Notes under the pieces: generated by a model
The model's database searches: none
The model's input: only the letters and a program-made list of their open reading frames with translations
Told to the model about the DNA's origin: nothing
Part shown: in pieces, positions 1 to 11,284 of the stretch
Layout: every line of letters begins with the position of its first letter
Numbering within the stretch: the first letter of the stretch is position 1
Program-made: the position numbers and the translations under genes
From: Siphonodentalium dalli
Taxonomy: Eukaryota > Mollusca > Scaphopoda > Gadilida > Siphonodentaliidae
Length of the DNA stretch: 64,000 bases
Direction of reading: 5' to 3'
NCBI GenBank assembly: GCA_032622095.1
Contig: CP136063.1
Span: 87,581,980 to 87,645,979, forward strand

Positions 1-19
1 ATTCTAAATAAAATCAATA

Positions 20-274
20 TTAACCCTGTGAGTGCCAGGGGCCGATCTCATCGGCCCTAAACCTACACAATAAGTCTGTTAAAGAATATAATAAAATATA
101 TTAAAATTGTAAAAAAAACTGTGTATAAAAAAATAAAATAAAAAAAAATGTTAAGCCAATGCATTCTCTTATATATGCGAGGCGACCTATGGTCGACTCA
201 CATATATAAGAGAATGCATTGGCACAGGGTATATGGGTTGATACAAAAATCGAACCTGGCACTCAAAGGGTTAA
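20..274. mobile_element. TTAA-flanked MITE, family D (copy 1), complete
   Basis: TTAA at both ends and inverted ends TTAACCCTGTGAGTGCCAGG / CCTGGCACTCAAAGGGTTAA. The interior is AT-rich with a strong hairpin at 155-223 (23-bp perfect outer stem, GCCAATGCATTCTC type). TTAA duplication plus a CCCT-type end fits piggyBac-like MITEs; Kolobok also uses TTAA and is the main alternative. No coding content. Confidence 0.85.
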
Positions 275-514
275 TTGATAGGCGTCACAAGACAGGGGTC
301 TTCGATTCATATATATTATTTTATACCCAGGAAGCTATATCAAACTTGTTATAGGAGGAGATAGACCATCTTTAAAGAAAGTTTATCTTTTTCATTATAT
401 ATCCTGTGGGTTGAAGTTAGAAGACCTTGCATCTTACTCAAGGAACAGTTTGATAGACAAACCTATCATTTTTACCGGACACACCCCATATATCCTGCTA
501 TCAAATTTGAAGGA
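275..514. other. unannotated spacer
   Basis: AT-rich single-copy-looking sequence between two family D elements. I see no gene, motif or repeat in it. Confidence 0.5.
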
Positions 515-1753
515 TTAACCCTTTCAGTGCCAGGTCCGATTTTTGTATCAACCCATATACCCTGTGCCAATGCATTCTCTTATATATGCGAGTCGACCAT
601 AGGTCGCCTCGCATATATAAGAGAATGCATTGGCCTGACAATTTTTCATCATTTGTTAATATTTTTTACAATTTTTTACAATTTTAATAATCTTACGTTT
701 TTCAAGGGCATCAAAATTATTACTATGAATACTTGGTGATAGTTTTGAGTTATAACATGCCCCTAAGGTTTTATCCAGTTTGTTTTTAAATTCACTATAG
801 CATGCTTAAGCATACCCCACAAAAATTCAACCCAAAAAAAATGAAAGTGTCAATGACACTGTAGCTCAACTTAGGTAGGGGAATAATTTAATGGTTGACA
901 GTAAATGGAGGAATAGGAAAGGTGCTAATTGAAATGTCTAACCTGCACCAAAGGATTTAGTGATGCAAAGAGTAAAATACAAGATGGCTGCTGGTGGCCA
1001 TTTTTTTGGCCAATTGACCCCAAAAGAACTCGTTCCCATCTACGTATAATTGTTAACATCCGTGACAAATTTTATGAAGATCTGACCAAAGCTACGACCT
1101 ACAAATTTCATGATGATCAGACGAACAGACCGCGCCAATGTATTGAATTTTGAAATCCAAGATGGCCGCTGGCAGCCATGTTTTTTGGCCAAATGACCCC
1201 ACAATGATTCGTTCCCATCTACATGTCAATGTCAACATTCATGACAAATTTCATAAAGATTAGACCAAAGGTACAACCTGTAGCCCGTGCCAAAGGATTT
1301 AGTCATGCAAAGAGTAAAATCCAAGATGGCTGCTGGCGGCCATGTTTATTGGCCGAACGACCCCAAAATGACTCGTTCCCATCTACATGTCATTATTAAC
1401 ATCAATGACAAATTTCATGATGATCAGATGAACAGTACCACCTGTAGGCCGCGCCAATGGATTGAATCTTGAAATCCAAGATGGCTGCCAGCGGCCATGT
1501 TTTTTGGCCGAATGACCCCCAAAATGACTCGTTCCCATCTACATGTCAACATTCATGACAAATTTCATGAAGATCAGACCAAAGGTACAACCTGTAGCCC
1601 GCGCCAAAGGAAATTGTTGACGGACGACGGACACCAAACCATGGCAATAGCTCAAACTTACAAAAGTAAGTTGAGCTAATAATATTTAGGGCCGATTTTA
1701 CAGACCGTAAATTAGGGCCGATGAGATCGGGCCCCTGGCACTGAAAGGGTTAA
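515..1753. mobile_element. TTAA-flanked MITE, family D (copy 2), interrupted
   Basis: TTAA ends with the same CCCTTTCAGTGCCAGG-type inverted ends as copy 1, and the GCCAATGCATTCTC hairpin at about 567-635. The element is stretched to about 1.2 kb because a tandem-core element (862-1678) has inserted into its AT-rich interior. The right end still carries the GGGCCGATGAGATCGG palindrome typical of the family. Confidence 0.8.
862..1678. mobile_element. tandem-core (pearl/Helentron-like) element nested in family D
   Basis: Four tandem units of about 155-180 bp, each starting at a CCAAGATGGC word (about 979, 1157, 1321, 1475). Subterminal inverted words TAGCTCAACTTA and TAAGTTGAGCTA bracket it, and the right end has a hairpin (CTCAAACTTAC...GTAAGTTGAG) followed by CTAA then T. 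A tandem core with a terminal hairpin and CTRR-like end is the plan of Helentron-associated elements such as bivalve pearl; this class assignment is inference. Confidence 0.6.
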
Positions 1754-2662
1754 AATCAGGGTTCCTGGTACAAATCCATGGCAACGGTTGCTGTGGTGGA
1801 TTGCCAAAGCCAAAAATCTGAATTGAGAGAATTATTTTAAAGCAGAATTATCAGATAACTAGAGGTGAGATATGAGAATGGTCAGATTGAAAATATTAGA
1901 GTCATAACATTGGATAGCTTACAGAATGTCTATGGTTAAATTTATTCTAACTGATCATTGGAAAGATACAATGTCTGTAAACAGCAGAAATATTATTATA
2001 CGCAGAGTTAATATTTTCAAAACCATTCAATCGATACCAAAATCTATGCGTCATGATTAACCTGGATGAGATTATAAAAGTGATCGGGTGAAAAATATTT
2101 GACTACCATACAATAGGTCAGTCTCAAGAATACCAGCACTCTTATTATTCTGCAGCCCAAATGCAATTGAGGGAATTTCAAAATAAGACATTTCCCCTAA
2201 TGATGAATATTCAATTGGTGGCTTACAGCAATCCTTACTGAACCTGGCTCAAGGATCGGATATCATGTGTCTATGGAATGGGTTAATTTTATTTCCAAAA
2301 TCCATGCAAGTGAAAAGTGGATCACTATCAACCTGGACATAGAATAGGAGAATGATCAGATGAAAAATATCAGAAGACCATACGATGTGTGGAGAGGGTT
2401 AATAATTTTCAATGACTTCATATGATGGAACTACGGAACAGGTGGGTTAATTTATTTCTAAGATACAGTGTCTGTAAACAACAATGTCTGTAAACAACAT
2501 TGTATGTAAAACATCCCTACAAATAAACAATGCACTATTCCAATTTGTACTTTTAGAATAGGTGTCTTATTGAGTGTACATTAACTAACGAACCTGTTTC
2601 AACAAAGGGGTCAACTTAATATTGCACAGAAAACAGAACTAATAGAGAGCCATCCATTGATT
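1754..2662. repeat. degenerate tandem-core repeat remnants
   Basis: Several loosely repeated units share words such as TCAGATGAAAAATAT, TGTCTATGG...GGTTAATTT and ACAATGTCTGTAAACA. They resemble the array at about 3980-4380. No open frame of note. Probably a decayed tandem-core element. Confidence 0.45.
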
Positions 2663-2663
2663 A

Positions 2664-3270
2664 TTATACCCCCTTAAAAAAAGGGGGGTATACTGTTTTG
2701 CACATGTCCATCTGTCCGTCCGTCCAATGTCATAACTTGAACAGTTGTGCTGTGATCTCAATGAAATTTGGTATTGATGTTCACTACTATGAGGACATTA
2801 GAGGGTTCCATCGTTTTGTTCTGATTTTCCATTCCAGAGTTATTCATCTTTGTTTATCTGGAAATGTTGGATTTTTGGTCTGTCTGGTGTCTGTTCATGT
2901 CATAACTTCAACAGTTGTGCTGGGATCTCAATGAAATTTGGTATGGATGTTCACTATGAGGACATTCAATAGAGGGTTTCATCGTTTTGATCGGATTTTC
3001 CATTCTAGAGTTATACATCTTTGTTTATCTGGAAATGTTGGCTTTTTGGTCCATCTGGTGTCGGTTCATGTCGTAACTTCAACAGTTGTGCTGGGATCTC
3101 AATGAAATTTGGTATGGATGTTCACTACTATGAGGACATTCAATAGTGTTCCATTGTTTTGTTTGGCTTTTCCATTCTAGAGTTATTCATCTTTGTTTAT
3201 CTGGAAATGTTGGCTTTTTGGTCCATCCGATATCTGTTCAGGCGATAACTTGAACAGTAAAGCTCGTATT
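2664..3270. mobile_element. tandem-core element with hairpin end
   Basis: Starts with a hairpin (TATACCCCC...GGGGGTATA, 2667-2694) and a TGTCCGTCCGTCC run, then units with period 170-171 bp (markers ATAACTTGAACAG at about 2731, 2901, 3072, 3244). The same unit appears in reverse at about 34500-34615. The architecture is the mirror image of 40440-41052, which ends in the hairpin. The longest open frame (2698-2934) is only repeat sequence. Confidence 0.65.
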
Positions 3271-3429
3271 TTGACAGATTTGATATACAAATTCTGCTAG
3301 CCACCAAGTGTTGGCCATGTACTATCTATATGTATCTCTATCTAGTGCCCAGCTAAAAATAACTCAAACCAATAATTGACATGTTCTGTGTGATGAGATT
3401 TTCTCTTCAAATTCAGTGGCAAAAGGTAT

Positions 3430-4420
3430 TAATTACATTATCTGTTACTTGAATTATAAAGGGGCCATAACTCTGTTAAAACATCAGATTAAACCCATAT
3501 TCGATCTTGATCTGTATTTCAGGGTGAGGACCACATATACCAAATTTGGTGTCGATCAGATGACAAATATGGGAGTGAATTCTATTTAAATATAAGAGTG
3601 GAAAGGGTGAACTAAGTGAACGTTCAGATGACCACGATTCAATCGAAAGTGGAAAGATTTCCAACATAGGAAGTAACCGGTAGTTGGACTGCGCATGCTC
3701 ACATCAATATCGCAAGTAAAAAAATAATTTGGTTTTAGATGCGAAATTGTGGCTACCTGCACTTGCGACGTAATCGCAGTCGTTTGTACGTAAAAATTGT
3801 AGCTGGAATGTTCGTAGGGTAGTCAATCACATGCTTACAAACAACCTATGATATCATCATCTACGATGACATCGCAATCGTGTGAACAAACTATCCATGA
3901 TTTCGTCGGGCCCCGATTCCTCCACTTTATATTGTATCGTGGTCGTCTGAACGTTCACTAAACAATACCAAAAATCCATACAGATGAAGAACATGCCAAG
4001 AAAAACCTAGGTAAGAAATATGAGGCAGATCAGAAGAAAATGTTGGACTTATTGCATCAGATAGCATTTGTGTGCAGGGTTAATTGTTCAAACCAATAGA
4101 TACCAAAAACCTATAGTTGAGGGGTGTGTCATCATAAACCAACATATAAAATATGAACACAATTGGACAAAAAATACTATGGCATCAGATAGAACATGAC
4201 CATGTATGGATGGAAAGGGTTGATCATTTCTAAACCGATCAACACCAAAAACTATTCAGGTGAGGGCTGTGTCATAAACATGCACATAAAATTTGAACAG
4301 GATCCGACAAAAAAATACTTGAGTAATCGTGTTGGATAGCAAGTGTCTATGGACAGACAGACGAATGATGGATGGTTGATCCGGACATTGGCATTATGTG
4401 TACCATAACAAGCTGATAAT
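3430..4420. repeat. tandem-core element with GGACAGACAGACG end
   Basis: Starts at GGGGCCATAACTCTG and continues with repeated units containing ATACCAAAAAC, CATAAAATTTGAACA and CATCAGATAGCA. It finishes in TGTCTATGGACAGACAGACG. A Harbinger-like MITE (3616-3958) lies inside it. The class is inferred from similar structures at 13197-13530 and 33800-34200. Confidence 0.5.
3616..3958. mobile_element. Harbinger-like MITE, 343 bp
   Basis: Terminal inverted repeats GTGAACGTTCAGATGACCAC / GTGGTCGTCTGAACGTTCAC (one mismatch over these 20), flanked on both sides by TAA. A 3-bp TAA/TTA duplication is characteristic of PIF/Harbinger elements. The interior is relatively CG-rich and non-coding. Confidence 0.6.
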
Positions 4421-6165
4421 AATTACAAACACTGCTTCATGGTTGGTTATATTTAAATCGCATGATAAATTACGTGTTGACAATTTTCCCACGAATAGCG
4501 AAACACAACAAATTTTATAACAAAGAATAAAGGTGACATATTCATAATACTCATTCCAATCTAGTAGACATCATCTTTGAGTTTTCATCAGTCAACAATA
4601 TTTATCACTGATTATTCTTTCGCATCTTGTTGTTTTTATAAACACTACTTAACACTACGATTCTCACAAACGTTTACTACACCCGGCATTTTAGAAATTA
4701 TTTTGGGAAAGTTGTGTCGTCCTGGAGTAGAAATCTCAGAGATTGACAGACGTAAATCTGATAAGCTTATAGTCGGCTTTTCAAATACTGGGCAGGGTAG
4801 AGCCATACAGCTGGCGTCCGATTGGGGTTGGATGCCGGGGTGGAGACATAGGGGGGTGGGGCCTCTGTCTGGAAGGCAAATCTGCAAAATCTGTCGGGGA
4901 GCACACCCAAATAATTCTTCAGTTTTACCACTTACATTGAAAAGTACAGGCATGAAGTCACATGTGCTTGTATCGAGCATTGTTCCAGCTGTTACTGACT
5001 TCAGTTACATAAACTTTAATTTTTTATGTGACAATATTTTAATTGTCGTCCGGACCGTATGAAGGCCTCTAAAATCAAAGATTTTGCGACTCTTGGTCCT
5101 ATATTTCAAAATTTTTCTCCCAAATAACGCCCCCTCCTGCCACACTACCACTACTGGGATGGTAGCCCCTATGTCGGGGAAATCCTGTCACCTGTCGCCC
5201 AGATGGATGAGCAGTAAAAGACTTAACTGAATGATTTTGATTTAATATAATGAAAATTCAGCACTTTATATCAACAAAACCAGTTACTAAATCCAGCTAA
5301 AAATTCACACATTGCTGAAGTCAATATAATGTCCCTAAAAATCTTAAATTATATAATAATAAAGACCCAGATTAGTAACTGTGGATTGGATGTATCTACA
5401 TTGTACATACAAGAGTGAACATAAGCAAAATAATGTAAATATTAGGTCAAAAAATTTACGTCTTGTTTTCAGGCAATTTTAGCTGATTTTTAGGTCTCGT
5501 TGCTCCTATTCATTGTGGTGTTATCATGTGTACTTCTTTTATAAAACATTTTGGTCATATCTCTTAGATATGAACTATCTAAAAAAGTTTTTTTTTTCAT
5601 TTGTGCACTTCTTAAGGATGTATTTATGTTCTTCAGAATCTAATAATGCCTATCATAATGGTGTAATCTAAATACTGCACATGGTTATATTGTTAATAAG
5701 AGAAAATAATTCCAACTTATATAAAATTAACATCCTCTTAAAGAATATACTATCCATACAATAGACTTAACAAGTATAGTAATAAATAAATGAGTTCTTG
5801 TAAGTTATGAAAAACTCATAATGCATAAGATACCAGAGCTTGATATAACTGGATATGCATCACAATTTGCGATGCAATTTCCAATTTCTGCTAACCAATT
5901 TACAATGAAAAAACATAATGGTAGGAAATGCTATGCAAAATCTACGCAGTGCTGCAAAATGCTATACAAATTAAAAAAACTAAATCGACCATGTAAGATT
6001 CCTAAAAACGTCATTGTAACATGGGGCAACCACCAATCTATTATAAGCAACGTGTCCAAAGATTACTTGAGCATAAAATTGATTATATTTATAATCATGA
6101 TTTTCCAACCTATTTTGCTAAAATAACATGTTTTTAACTAGAAGTTCCATCTGAAAGACACTAAC
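4421..6165. other. unassigned region with two unrecognised open frames
   Basis: Contains a 161-codon open frame (4577-5062, plus) overlapped by a 111-codon frame on the other strand (4645-4980) and a 101-codon frame at 5821-6126. None shows a family motif, and the first two share a locally GC-richer block (about 4680-5220). I cannot tell whether this is decayed coding sequence. From 5220 to 6165 the sequence is AT-rich and featureless. Confidence 0.3.
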
Positions 6166-6422
6166 TTAACCCTGTCATGATGGGAGCTGGTGCAGCATTA
6201 AATACCCTGTGCCAGTGCATTCTCTTACACATGTGAATCTCCCACAGGGAGATTCGCATATATAGAGAATGCACTGGCTTACAATGTCATGGTAAATATT
6301 GTTAGGCCAATGTATTCTCTTATATATACTAGGCTCCCTATGGGAGACTCGCATATATAAGAGAATGCATTGACATAGGTTTTTCACCAAATTTCAGGAA
6401 GCTCCAGTCATGGAAGGGTTAA
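6166..6422. mobile_element. TTAA-flanked MITE, family D2 subtype, two hairpins
   Basis: TTAA at both ends with inverted ends TTAACCCTGTCATGATGG / AGTCATGGAAGGGTTAA. The interior carries two consecutive hairpins (about 6212-6275 and 6305-6371), each built on the GCATTCTCTTA...TAAGAGAATGC stem. It differs from copies 1 and 2 in its ends (CATGACTGGAGCT type), so it is a second subfamily. Confidence 0.8.
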
Positions 6423-6657
6423 TTTGTATATGGTTGTGAATTGAGGTTTTGGAAGCCTGAACACATCTGGGGCTATCAACCAGAGTATATAAATAAACCC
6501 CCCCCATCATCACACGCTTTCATAATAATTGCCTGAGAAACAAAACTCTAAATTATTTGGCCTTACCAATTGAGGGCCATGAATCTACGTCATAATTCGC
6601 TTGAAATTGGCGGCAATATGTCTCACATCAAAGTGAATTTTATTGTTTTTTTCCACC

Positions 6658-6785
6658 TACAGTAATGCCCTAATTACTAAAGAGCTGTCCGATGAATGGC
6701 AACAAGTCATATTTCCAACTAAATCCTGAAAATAACCCATAATTCTGCACTGGTTATGGAGTCGATTAATTAGGGCATTACTGTA
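6658..6785. mobile_element. TA-flanked palindromic MITE, family A (copy 1), left arm deleted
   Basis: TA|CAGTAATGCCC ... GGGCATTACTG|TA. Most of the left arm is missing; the right arm (GTCGATTAATTAGGGC end) is intact. TA duplication and the CAGT end fit a pogo/Tc1-mariner-derived MITE. Confidence 0.75.
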
Positions 6786-6821
6786 CATAAATAACTCAGC
6801 CAAAAAAGATAGCGAATGAGC

Positions 6822-7005
6822 TACAGTAATGCTCTAAATAATCGACTCCTTAACCACAGCAGAATTATGGGTAACTTTTCAGGATTTAGTCGGAAATATG
6901 GCTTGTTGCCATTCATATGAACAAGCCATATTTCCGACTAAATCCTGAAAAGTTACCCATAATTCTGCTGTGGTTAAGGAGTCGATTATTTAGAGAATTG
7001 CTGTA
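6822..7005. mobile_element. TA-flanked palindromic MITE, family A (copy 2)
   Basis: Nearly perfect palindrome over its whole 184 bp, lacking the central AGCTCTC loop seen in longer copies. It is flanked by TA. Single-stranded it would fold into one long hairpin. Confidence 0.85.
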
Positions 7006-7185
7006 CATGTCAATGAGTATTTATTATAGAAAAGGTTAACAATACCCATTGTCATGATATGAATTAAGATACATGATCAATGATACGATACATATCACGA
7101 TAAACTAAATTAATGTCCTCAAATGATGTACCACCTGAATTAAATTTATAACTGCAGTTCATTTTTAACTAAAATGCAGTTTGAA

Positions 7186-7295
7186 GCTGAGAGATTTCCG
7201 ATGAATGGCAACAAGCCATATTTCCGAATAAATCCTGAAAAGTTACCCATAATTCTGCTGTGGTTAAGGAGTCGATTATTTAGAGCATTACTGTA
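7186..7295. mobile_element. family A, solo right arm (copy 3)
   Basis: Only the right arm is present, from the central GATGAATGGCAACAAG word to GAGCATTACTG|TA. No matching left arm precedes it. Confidence 0.75.
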
Positions 7296-7415
7296 TGTAT
7301 AAATTTGTGCTTTTTCACAATCCATCTCCATATAATTATGACTGTTGAGAAGATTAACTTCAAGTGAATTCGGTCACCATTTTTCGAGGTTCTGAATTTG
7401 AACACAAAAATCTCC

Positions 7416-7736
7416 TTAACCCTTTGGCGAATATAACGACATATATGTCACCGTAGGATTCGCGAGTGGAACGACATATATGTCATTTCAGGAAGTGTCA
7501 TTTTTATGTAGACATAACTTCAATTAATCAGCTGATTTATAAATGAATTGTATAGGAGATATTTTTATTAATATAATGTCCCAATGTATAAGTGCAAACA
7601 GAAAATAGACATCAATTACAACAAATTATTGGACCTATTTGACCCGAATTTGTTAATAATTATTGCTATCACATTGACGCTAAACTCACGCATGATGTCA
7701 TGTATACGACGTTATAAATACTCTCCAAAGGGTTAA
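7416..7736. mobile_element. TTAA-flanked MITE, family H
   Basis: TTAACCCTTTGGCGA ... CTCCAAAGGGTTAA, 321 bp. The left part holds two copies of an ACGACATATATGTC palindrome (about 7436 and 7470). The end type matches the piggyBac-like families D and F, but the interior is unrelated. Confidence 0.7.
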
Positions 7737-8131
7737 AAAACAAATCTGCTCTATATCCGTTGTGTTCCAGTACTGGAGATGAGCGGGATAGCTTGCAGAT
7801 ATCTTTGGAAAATATAGAAAAAACGAATGTTGACGAATTATGACGTAGGTTCCCAACCCTCCAGTTGAGAGCAGAATACCGACTCATGATTAGCACATTG
7901 CAAATAATGACAATGACAAGCAAGAGTTGCTTTTGACCTGGTGTGCTGGTGGAACTAATTCAATGTGCAATGACAGACATACAGAAATGTTTTATGGTTC
8001 ATGCCAGCATGGCACAGGGGATGTCAAGACCTAATAACTTCAAACTGGGTGGATAGTACCACACCGACCCTCCGGACTAGCAGGAAAATACTAGTATGAA
8101 GGATCGACTGGTAACCGAGATAGTCAGCTGA
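7737..8131. other. unannotated spacer
   Basis: No repeat ends or coding motif recognised. A short open frame on the minus strand (7669-7923) straddles the preceding MITE and is probably chance. Confidence 0.4.
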
Positions 8132-8348
8132 TACAGTAATGCTCTAAGTAATTGACTCTGTAACCACAGCAGAATTATGGGTAACTTTTCAGGATTTAGT
8201 CGGAAATATGACTTGTTGCCATTCATTGGAAAGCTCTCGGCGAGAGCTTTCCAATGAATGGCAACAATCCATATTTCCGACTAAATCCTGAAAAGTTACC
8301 CATAATTCTGCTGTGGTTATGGAGTCGATTACTTAGGGCATTACTGTA
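8132..8348. mobile_element. family A palindromic MITE (copy 4), full length
   Basis: Complete 217-bp copy with TA at both ends, both arms and a central GAAAGCTCTCGGCGAGAGCTTTC core. It serves well as the type copy of the family. Confidence 0.88.
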
Positions 8349-8441
8349 TATCCAAGGATTTAAGAGGTACCTTAAGACAAATCCTGAAACCCGACAGAAG
8401 AAGCAAGATTACTTTTACTGGAATAGGCAGCAAGTCTTAGT

Positions 8442-8866
8442 TTAGTGTGCTGTCATTTGCAGACTGAGGTCCCCAGAGGGTGAATTTAGTGATGCTATCC
8501 CACACAGCAGGCTAGCATAACCAAATTCACCCTCTGTGGACCTCATTATGTTTAGGCCTCATCTGCCTGCTATGGGAGACATAGACTCAGATTTCCCAAA
8601 TGATGAATATTGTGATGTACACCCATTGGGAATGGGAACCTTGATTATGAAATATGTCGTCTTCCAATTTGGGGATATGGAGAAACTAACTAAAAAATAA
8701 ATAAAATCTATGTGAAGAAGTTTCTATAGAAATTTGATTATGAAACTTTCCAGAGAAGATGAGGTCCCCAGAGGGTGAATTTAGTGATGCTAGCCCTCTA
8801 AGTGGGATAACATCACTAAATTCACCCTCTGGAGACCTCATTCTGCAAATGAGAGGCACACTAAAC
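8442..8866. mobile_element. hAT-like MITE, family B (copy 1)
   Basis: Ends TTAGTGTGCTGTCATTTGCAG ... CAAATGAGAGGCACACTAA. Each arm carries GAGGTCCCCAGAGGGTGAAT and its complement, so each end can itself fold. The interior has CACCCATTGGGAA and other family words. The class is inferred from copies at 59274 and 51772, whose 8-bp duplications are clear. Confidence 0.75.
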
Positions 8867-9172
8867 TCAAGATGCAACTCAAATGCGGGAGGAAAAACTT
8901 GAAAATGTCATTCGCAGTCGATGCAAAAAAAAAGTGCAATGTTTTGATTTAGTGCAGATTAAACAATTGTGTTTATATCCAGGAATTAACGATAAGATCT
9001 AGAAATCCATAATTATTATCCAGTGAATTCTATTTGCAAAGGTGTACATGAAAAAATTCACAATGTCAATCCCAAACTGCCTCTGGGACCCACAAATGAC
9101 ACAATTTTGTTGGGCATCCCACTGTCAATAACAATGTTGCTATGTTTCCATTCAGTTAACTGTCATATTACA

Positions 9173-9364
9173 TACAGTAATGCTCTAAGTAATCGACTTC
9201 TTAACCACAGCAGAATTATGGGTAACTTTTCAGGATTTAGTCGGAAATATGGCTTGTTGCCATTCATCAATGAATGGCAACAAGCCATATTTCCGACTAA
9301 ATCCTGAAAAGTTACCCATAATTCTGCTGTGGTTAAGGAGTCGATTACTTAGACCATTACTGTA
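9173..9364. mobile_element. family A palindromic MITE (copy 5)
   Basis: 192-bp near-perfect palindrome with TA ends. The arms meet directly at ATTCATCAATGAAT, without the AGCTCTC loop. Confidence 0.86.
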
Positions 9365-9909
9365 TAGCATGAGTGAAAGACTGAACAGATACTAACATGA
9401 GTATAACCCTATTTATACTAAATACGCATCGCATTGATGAGTAGTTATCCCTTAGGAAATGTTCAGACAATAAGTTGTTTGTTGAACTTATTATCTGAGC
9501 ATTTCCCTCCAATAATTAGGAATCATTCTGTACTTATATTATTTGCTGGGTGCTTATAATAGCCATACATCCCTCCAAATCAATAGTAGACAATTCCAAT
9601 GTACCCTTTTTTAACTTGGTGGAAGAATCCAATTAGTATAGAAAGGGTTAAATGAGGTAATTCAAGCCAACTTTTTCCAACAGTTCTAAAGATGAACGTG
9701 CCTGGTAAGGTAAGAATTTCCTAGGAGCCTGTGAATGTTTGATGATCAAATCATTATTTGATTCAGTCCCGATGTTCAATTCGAAAGTTTTAGTTTGAAA
9801 GCGTTCAAATATCCAATTGACAATGATCGGCATTAATTCTTTAACAACTATTTTATTGCAAATAAATTCAGCCCAATACAGTTGGAACATGATTGCATGT
9901 TGTGTTAAT
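9365..9909. other. spacer with short inverted word
   Basis: Holds a short inverted repeat (AAATGTTCAGACAATAAGTT ... AACTTATTATCTGAGCATTT, about 9459-9507) that recurs at 10268-10318 and in part near 56335-56370. No gene or larger element recognised. Confidence 0.45.
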
Positions 9910-10058
9910 TACAGTAATGCACTAAATAATCGACTGCTTAACCACAGCAGAATTATGTGTATTTTTTCAGGATTTAGTCAGAAATATGGCTTGTTGCCAT
10001 TCATCGGAAAGCTCTCATTGCTGTGGTTAATGAGTCGATTATTTAGGGCATTACTGTA
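9910..10058. mobile_element. family A palindromic MITE (copy 6), right arm shortened
   Basis: Intact left arm with TA|CAGTAATGC. The right arm jumps from AAGCTCTC straight to TTGCTGTGGTTAATGAGTC, a deletion of about 70 bp. Confidence 0.8.
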
Positions 10059-10949
10059 TGAATTCATCCGCCTGAATGCTAACAACATCTTATTATCATC
10101 TTATTATCTTATTAAGCATCTAACAGGTTAGAATAATTCAATATATCAATCAACATAACCCTTGCTATACAAAATGGATTCTCCCATTCATTTATAAGAG
10201 TATACAATGGAATGATCAATTATTCACATAAAAACATAATACATGAGCAGAATGATTCTTATTCATTGGTGGGAAATGTTCAGACAATAAGTTCAATAAA
10301 TATTATCTGAACATTTCCTTTTGTCAATGAGTATATAGAATAGAAAGAGATAATGGGCTTTGGCTAAATTGGGAGTTAGAAATGTTGGCACGCAGCAAGC
10401 AATATACATTTACTCGGTTGAACACACAATGTCAGCGGTGTCCCGTTCCTGTATTTGCAAGCCTCGTGATCTAAAAATAGAGTCATTTTATTGTAGCGGG
10501 AGTTATCAAGAGCATGCAGTGTAAATAATAAACATGTCTGCAACACACACGCTGTATACATATGTAATGCGGGTATTTTTATTGAGATACTTTTTTGTAT
10601 GCTGGTTCCGTGCATTCACAATTTGCAGTCAATGTGTGTGCTTTTTCCACCTTCACCTGCACACTAAAACCTATCTTTCTCACTTGACAGTACCCTCGAT
10701 TTATGACAATCTTCTCTTATTCAATCTTTGATTATATCCGTATTTGGTATTCAATCCGAATGAACATGATATATTCTTAGAAAAATTTGGCAAGCAGTGT
10801 AAACAAATGACACTTTCGGTACCAAACTTAGTTTATGCTATATGAAATAGCCAAACAGAAGCTTCCCTTTTCTGCTCCATCACTAAATATAAAGATTTGT
10901 TTAGACCATATAAATAAATCACGAGATTCTCATCCAACTTTATTTGAAA
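10059..10949. other. unannotated spacer
   Basis: AT-rich sequence with a short inverted word at 10268-10318 (see 9459). Two overlapping short open frames (10376-10731) show no family motif. Confidence 0.4.
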
Positions 10950-11040
10950 ATTAGGGCTGCGGACTAATTAAATTAGGGCTGGCGGACTAATTAAATTAGG
11001 GCTGGCGGACTAATTAAATTAGGGCTGGCTGACAAAATTA
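10950..11040. repeat. tandem repeat, 22-23 bp unit x4
   Basis: Four head-to-tail copies of ATTAGGGCTGGCGGACTAAT plus TAA. The third and second copies are identical; the last ends in a diverged GCTGACAAAATTAA. The AGGGCTGGCGG core also occurs at the left end of the hAT-like candidate at 29883. Confidence 0.8.
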
Positions 11041-11284
11041 AATTTTTTATATTTTATTCTTGCTAACACAAATGGTCATGGTCATTTCTAGACGTTGATG
11101 CAGTATCCTACTTTATTACAACACAAGGTGATTTAAATTGTCCAATTTGATCAAATAGACTGATTAATGGGTAAATGCAATGTTCTTTGAAGATTAATGC
11201 ATGAGAACAAAATATTACTTATAAATTTTCCCATTAAAAAAATTTGAGGAGGGACCAAAATAGGGTCGGGAGCAAGCCTGAGTT

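Noticed and set aside
2731-3260. Regular ~171-bp repeats considered as centromeric satellite or CRISPR-like array
   Set aside because: Only three to four units, no long array, eukaryotic context, and the hairpin/GTCCGTCC end marks a dispersed element.
4577-5062. Longest open frame in the window (161 codons), overlapped by 111 codons on the other strand
   Set aside because: No signal peptide, domain or family motif on either strand; no splice-linked neighbours. Not called as a gene.
8686-8877. Open frames of 60-85 codons across family A and B MITEs (e.g. also 9023-9307, 26741-26935, 29510-29800)
   Set aside because: They translate the same repeat sequence in each copy and differ between copies only by decay; not proteins, apart from EIF3J exon 5 hidden on the minus strand at 29600-29699.
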